Shown: positions 61,795 to 64,000 of the stretch, piece by piece
Position numbering within the stretch: the stretch's first letter is position 1
Layout of the letters: each line of letters opens with the position of its first letter
Made by a program: the position numbers and the translations under genes
Notes under the pieces: model-generated
Database searches by the model: none
Seen by the model: the letters and a program-made list of their open reading frames with translations, nothing else
Told to the model about the DNA's origin: nothing
Assembly (NCBI RefSeq): GCF_900166985.1
Contig: NZ_FUZK01000001.1
Coordinates: forward strand, 479,288 to 543,287
Origin: Acholeplasma oculi
GTDB taxonomy: Bacteria > Bacillota_I > Bacilli_A > Acholeplasmatales > Acholeplasmataceae
Length of the DNA: 64,000 bases
Reading direction: 5' to 3'

Positions 61795-62485
61795 AGCGGT
61801 AGACCTCCTTGAAGTATTTCCCTAGTGTCATTTGGTATTTTTTCTCAAGAATGGATATAGGACCTGCTTCAATTAGTGCACCTTCTTTCAAAAGAATGAC
61901 ACCATCAATTTGGTCTTCAATATCTGCAACTTGGTGGGTTGATAAAATTACAGTAGATTGATCTTTTTTGTATTTTTTTATAATTTTCATAATAAAATCT
62001 CTACTTGCAGGATCTACTCCATCGAGTGGTTCGTCCAAGATGTATAAATCCGTTTTTCTTCCAAAAACAAGTCCGAGTTGAACTTTTCCCTTTTGTCCTT
62101 TAGATAATTGAGATAAGCGTTTATTTAATGGAATTTTAAATAATTCAATAATATGTTTTGCATCTTCGATGATGAAATCATCAAAAATATCATCAAACAT
62201 TTTTAGTGCAGAGTTCACAGTTTGATTCATATCCAAATAGGATCTTTCTGGTAAAAAACTAATATGTTTCTTAAGATAAGGCTCCATTAATTTTCCATGA
62301 ATATAGATTTTCCCCGTTGTTGGTTGAATGAGTCCATTAATTAATTTAATGAGTGTTGTTTTACCACTACCATTAGGTCCTAATAAACCAATCATTTGAT
62401 TACTTAAGACTTCGAGTGAAACATCTTTTAATACAGCTTGGTTTTGATATATCTTCGTTAAGTTTTTAATTTCAAGTAAGCTCAT
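61775..62485 (-). CDS. ABC transporter ATP-binding protein (YtrB-like)
   Basis: A 236-residue ATPase with Walker A GPNGSGKTTLIKL near 35-47, a Q-loop-equivalent HISFLPERSYLD, the signature LSKGQKGKVQLG, Walker B LYILDEPLDGVDP and switch His VILSTHQVADIE. It is short and of the YtrB type, which often sits behind a GntR regulator; no regulator gene is present here. CAGGAGG precedes the ATG. Its promoter is inside an inverted repeat (62507-62547). Confidence 0.92.
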   Translation of the reverse strand: MSLLEIKNLTKIYQNQAVLKDVSLEVLSNQMIGLLGPNGSGKTTLIKLINGLIQPTTGKIYIHGKLMEPYLKKHISFLPERSYLDMNQTVNSALKMFDDIFDDFIIEDAKHIIELFKIPLNKRLSQLSKGQKGKVQLGLVFGRKTDLYILDEPLDGVDPASRDFIMKIIKKYKKDQSTVILSTHQVADIEDQIDGVILLKEGALIEAGPISILEKKYQMTLGKYFKEVYRYDEKTI

Positions 62486-62506
62486 TTTTGTTATCCTCCT
62501 GAATGT

Positions 62507-62547
62507 AATTATATCAAAAATGTTATCTCTTTTAGGTTGATATAATT
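62507..62547. repeat. inverted repeat covering the ABC operon promoter
   Basis: AATTATATCAA (62507-62517) and TTGATATAATT (62537-62547) are perfect 11-base inverted copies 19 bases apart. The minus-strand reading of the first arm holds the extended -10 TGATATAAT of the ABC operon; the second arm holds the same -10 on the plus strand. It may be an operator, a stem, or two divergent promoters. Confidence 0.6.
62508..62516 (-). promoter_or_regulatory. extended -10 promoter of the ABC exporter operon
   Basis: Minus strand TGATATAAT, 23 bases before the ATPase start. No clear -35. Confidence 0.5.
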
Positions 62548-62623
62548 ATTTTAGAATCCAAATAGGTGCTTAAATTACGAATATGTGTCTGCATTTAGGG
62601 GGTTTTTTGGTTAATTTTACTAA

Positions 62624-62663
62624 CAAATAAAAAAGCGACCTCCTGACTAAAGGCCAGAAGGTC
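62624..62663 (-). terminator. terminator of the candidate small RNA and topA
   Basis: Minus strand GACCTTCTG (62663-62655) pairs with CAGGAGGTC (62645-62637), followed by GCTTTTTTATTTG. Confidence 0.8.
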
Positions 62664-62727
62664 ATTAAAGGGGATTTGTGTACTAAGTACACTAATAGGG
62701 GATAAGTAGCACCCATCGCTGGATGCA
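62624..62727 (-). ncRNA. candidate small RNA of about 100 bases
   Basis: A consensus-like promoter (62733-62761) and an intrinsic terminator bound a stretch with no supported protein gene. The minus-strand RNA would contain a GTGTAC-TTA-GTACAC hairpin flanked by two copies of ATCCCC. It would end with the stem GACCTTCTG/CAGGAGGTC (62663-62655 with 62645-62637, one mismatch) and six T. It lacks the GGAAGCAGC loop of SRP RNA and does not resemble tmRNA or a tRNA. It may be a free small RNA or the 3' region of the topA message. No family is recognised. Confidence 0.5.
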
Positions 62728-62732
62728 TGTTC

Positions 62733-62761
62733 ATTATATTCTAATTGATTTTAGGTGTAAA
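62733..62761 (-). promoter_or_regulatory. promoter of the candidate small RNA
   Basis: Minus strand TTTACA (62761-62756), a 17-base spacer and TATAAT (62738-62733). It is among the best promoter matches in the window and lies between topA and a gene-free stretch. Confidence 0.7.
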
Positions 62762-62794
62762 GTTATTTGCGTAAGTATGTTTAGAATACCATAA

Positions 62795-64000
62795 TTAATT
62801 TTCGAAGGGTTCAATATGCTTACATTTAGGAAATCCAGTACAGCCATAGAACTGTCCATATTTAGACTTTCTAATTGCGAGTGGCTTTCCACAAAGTGGA
62901 CATATTTTATCTGAAATCACTGGTTTGATTCTTTCTAATTGTTGATCCGCTTTTTCTAATAACGGGACAAATCGTTGATAGAAATCTTTTAACAGTTCAA
63001 CACCATTAACAGAACCTTCAGCAATCATATCCAGTTCATTTTCCATACGAGATGTATAATCAGTATTCATGATATCGCTGAAATAAGTATTTAATGTATC
63101 AACAGTTAGAATACCTTGTTCTGTCGGTTTAAATCTCTTTTCTTCAACCGTAACATAATCTCTTGACTTTAATGTCTTAATAATTGTTGCATAGGTGGAT
63201 GGTCTTCCAATACCTTTAGATTCTAAATCCTTAATTAAAGATGCTTCATTATATCTAGCAGGTGGCATCGTTACTTTTTCAATAGATTCAACTAAGTCAG
63301 ATTCTAATCTGTCACCAACTTGATATGGAGGTAAGATTTTATCTTTACTCTTATCTGTTACGACTTTCAAGTACCCATCAAAGATTTGTTGACTACCATC
63401 AAGTTCATAGATGTTTCCACCAGCATCCAGTTTAACTTTCTTCAAGTTGAAGATAGCAGGTGCCATTAAGGACCCTAATGCACGTTCATAAATCCTTTTG
63501 TATAGTTTAAACTGATCTTTGCTTAAATATTGTTCAACTCTTTGTGGCGTTAAATGTAGGTCTGTTGGTCTGATTGCTTCATGGGCATCTTGTTGAGAGT
63601 CTTTTTTATTCGTTTTATAATGACCTAAATATTTTTTACCGAAATGTTCTTCAATATATTTATTAGCAGGATCTACAAACTCTTTACTTAAACGATCAGA
63701 ATCCGTTCTCATATAAGTGATTAACCCAATGAGTTCTCCTTCTATATCTATACCTTGATAAAGTTCAGATGCAATTTGCATCGTTCTAGCAGAACTCATT
63801 GAAAGTGAATTCACTGCATCTTGAAGTAAGGTTGATGTAATAAATGGAGGTTTTGCATTTCTCTTACTCTCTTTTTCATCAATACTAATGATTGTAAATG
63901 GATTTTTAGAAGTTTCTAAGATTTGATTAGCTTCTTCTAACTTAATCTTATAATCTTTAGGAATGATATATTCTGCTCTTAAATCACCAAAATGAGCATG
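62795..64000 (-). CDS. topA: DNA topoisomerase I, C-terminal part (window edge)
   Basis: Relaxes negative supercoils. The frame is open from the right edge (64000) to the stop at 62795, 401 residues, so the N-terminal TOPRIM part lies outside. Visible are PPFITSTLLQDA, SARTMQIASELYQG, the active-site Tyr in GLITYMRTDSDR, DAHEAIRPTD and YNEASLIKDLESKGIGRPST, then ATIIKTLKSRDYV. One C-terminal zinc ribbon follows (CPLCGKPL with GCTGFPKCK). The tail has a single zinc domain, fewer than in E. coli TopA. It is followed directly by the small-RNA promoter. Confidence 0.96.
   Translation of the reverse strand, partial: HAHFGDLRAEYIIPKDYKIKLEEANQILETSKNPFTIISIDEKESKRNAKPPFITSTLLQDAVNSLSMSSARTMQIASELYQGIDIEGELIGLITYMRTDSDRLSKEFVDPANKYIEEHFGKKYLGHYKTNKKDSQQDAHEAIRPTDLHLTPQRVEQYLSKDQFKLYKRIYERALGSLMAPAIFNLKKVKLDAGGNIYELDGSQQIFDGYLKVVTDKSKDKILPPYQVGDRLESDLVESIEKVTMPPARYNEASLIKDLESKGIGRPSTYATIIKTLKSRDYVTVEEKRFKPTEQGILTVDTLNTYFSDIMNTDYTSRMENELDMIAEGSVNGVELLKDFYQRFVPLLEKADQQLERIKPVISDKICPLCGKPLAIRKSKYGQFYGCTGFPKCKHIEPFEN

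Noticed and set aside
62624-62727. SRP (4.5S/scRNA) gene
   Set aside because: It is a small RNA-like unit, but the conserved GGAAGCAGC-type loop and asymmetric internal loop are absent.
62568-62729. Short coding frame through the candidate small RNA (starting MHPAMGATYP)
   Set aside because: No ribosome binding site precedes it, the frame runs through the terminator, and the peptide looks random.

Overview
The window is AT-rich, gene-dense, low-GC Gram-positive type chromosome. It looks like a member of the Acholeplasmatales (Acholeplasma-like Mollicutes). The case rests on four points. TGA is a true stop here: many genes end in TGA inside ATGA or TGA-containing overlaps with the next start, so this is not a Mycoplasma or Spiroplasma code. 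Regulation is Firmicute-style, with an FMN riboswitch, a threonyl T-box and intrinsic terminators. Gene orders such as polA-mutM-coaE-dnaB-dnaI, ftsY-ylxM-ffh, rplU-prp-rpmA-obgE and ruvA-ruvB-queA are Firmicute-like. No peptidoglycan synthesis gene is present. The species name is an inference and was not tested by a search. I see no tRNA or rRNA gene, insertion sequence, prophage or CRISPR array.

Layout. 1-2.5 kb: two small minus-strand genes behind methylglyoxal synthase and enolase. 2.6-3.5 kb: a RibU-type riboflavin transporter under an FMN riboswitch. 3.7-5.2 kb: phosphoglycerate mutase on the plus strand. 5.3-6.0 kb: a metallophosphoesterase. 6.1-10.3 kb: a complete glycine decarboxylase operon gcvT-gcvH-gcvPA-gcvPB, without the lipoamide dehydrogenase. 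10.4-11.5 kb: an extended SDR protein. 11.5-21.5 kb: a long minus-strand run beginning with parE-parC, then a TGS/uridine-kinase-like gene broken by a frameshift, a degenerate Fic-like protein, a short-chain dehydrogenase, a DegV protein and three small unknown genes. 21.5-25.5 kb: a tightly overlapping operon of an EIIB-like membrane protein, HPr, a DUF368 membrane protein, TrmB, an M42 peptidase and an aldo/keto reductase. 25.7-29.1 kb: uppP facing queA-ruvB-ruvA.

29.2-32.7 kb holds a protein of about 1184 residues that is almost entirely coiled coil, with no recognisable family. 32.8-35.1 kb: the L21/Prp/L27/Obg cluster. 35.2-40.1 kb: a BMP-type nucleoside ABC importer (lipoprotein, ATPase, two permeases). 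40.1-47.0 kb: a YcjF-like membrane protein, RadC, a zinc-ribbon membrane protein paired with a condensation-domain-like acyltransferase, an Mrp ATPase and an ABC-2 exporter. 47.1-49.4 kb: thrS with a T-box. 49.4-55.4 kb: polA, a mutM-coaE gene fusion, dnaB and dnaI. 55.5-58.2 kb: ftsY-ylxM-ffh. 58.3-60.9 kb: tpx and two U32 (TrhP-type) proteins. 61.0-62.5 kb: a second ABC exporter pair. 62.6-62.8 kb: a probable small RNA gene. 62.8-64.0 kb: the C-terminal part of topA, cut by the window edge.

Only two stretches longer than 300 bases lack a gene. 3307-3684 holds the riboswitch, its terminator and two divergent promoters. 62486-62794 holds an ABC promoter inside an inverted repeat and the candidate small RNA.

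Best candidates for something undescribed: the giant coiled-coil protein; the candidate small RNA before the ABC pair; the membrane-anchored EIIB domain with Glu where the phosphorylated Cys should be, co-transcribed with HPr; the UppP plus DUF368 lipid-carrier pair in an apparently wall-less lineage; the MutM-CoaE fusion; and the frameshifted TGS-kinase gene.
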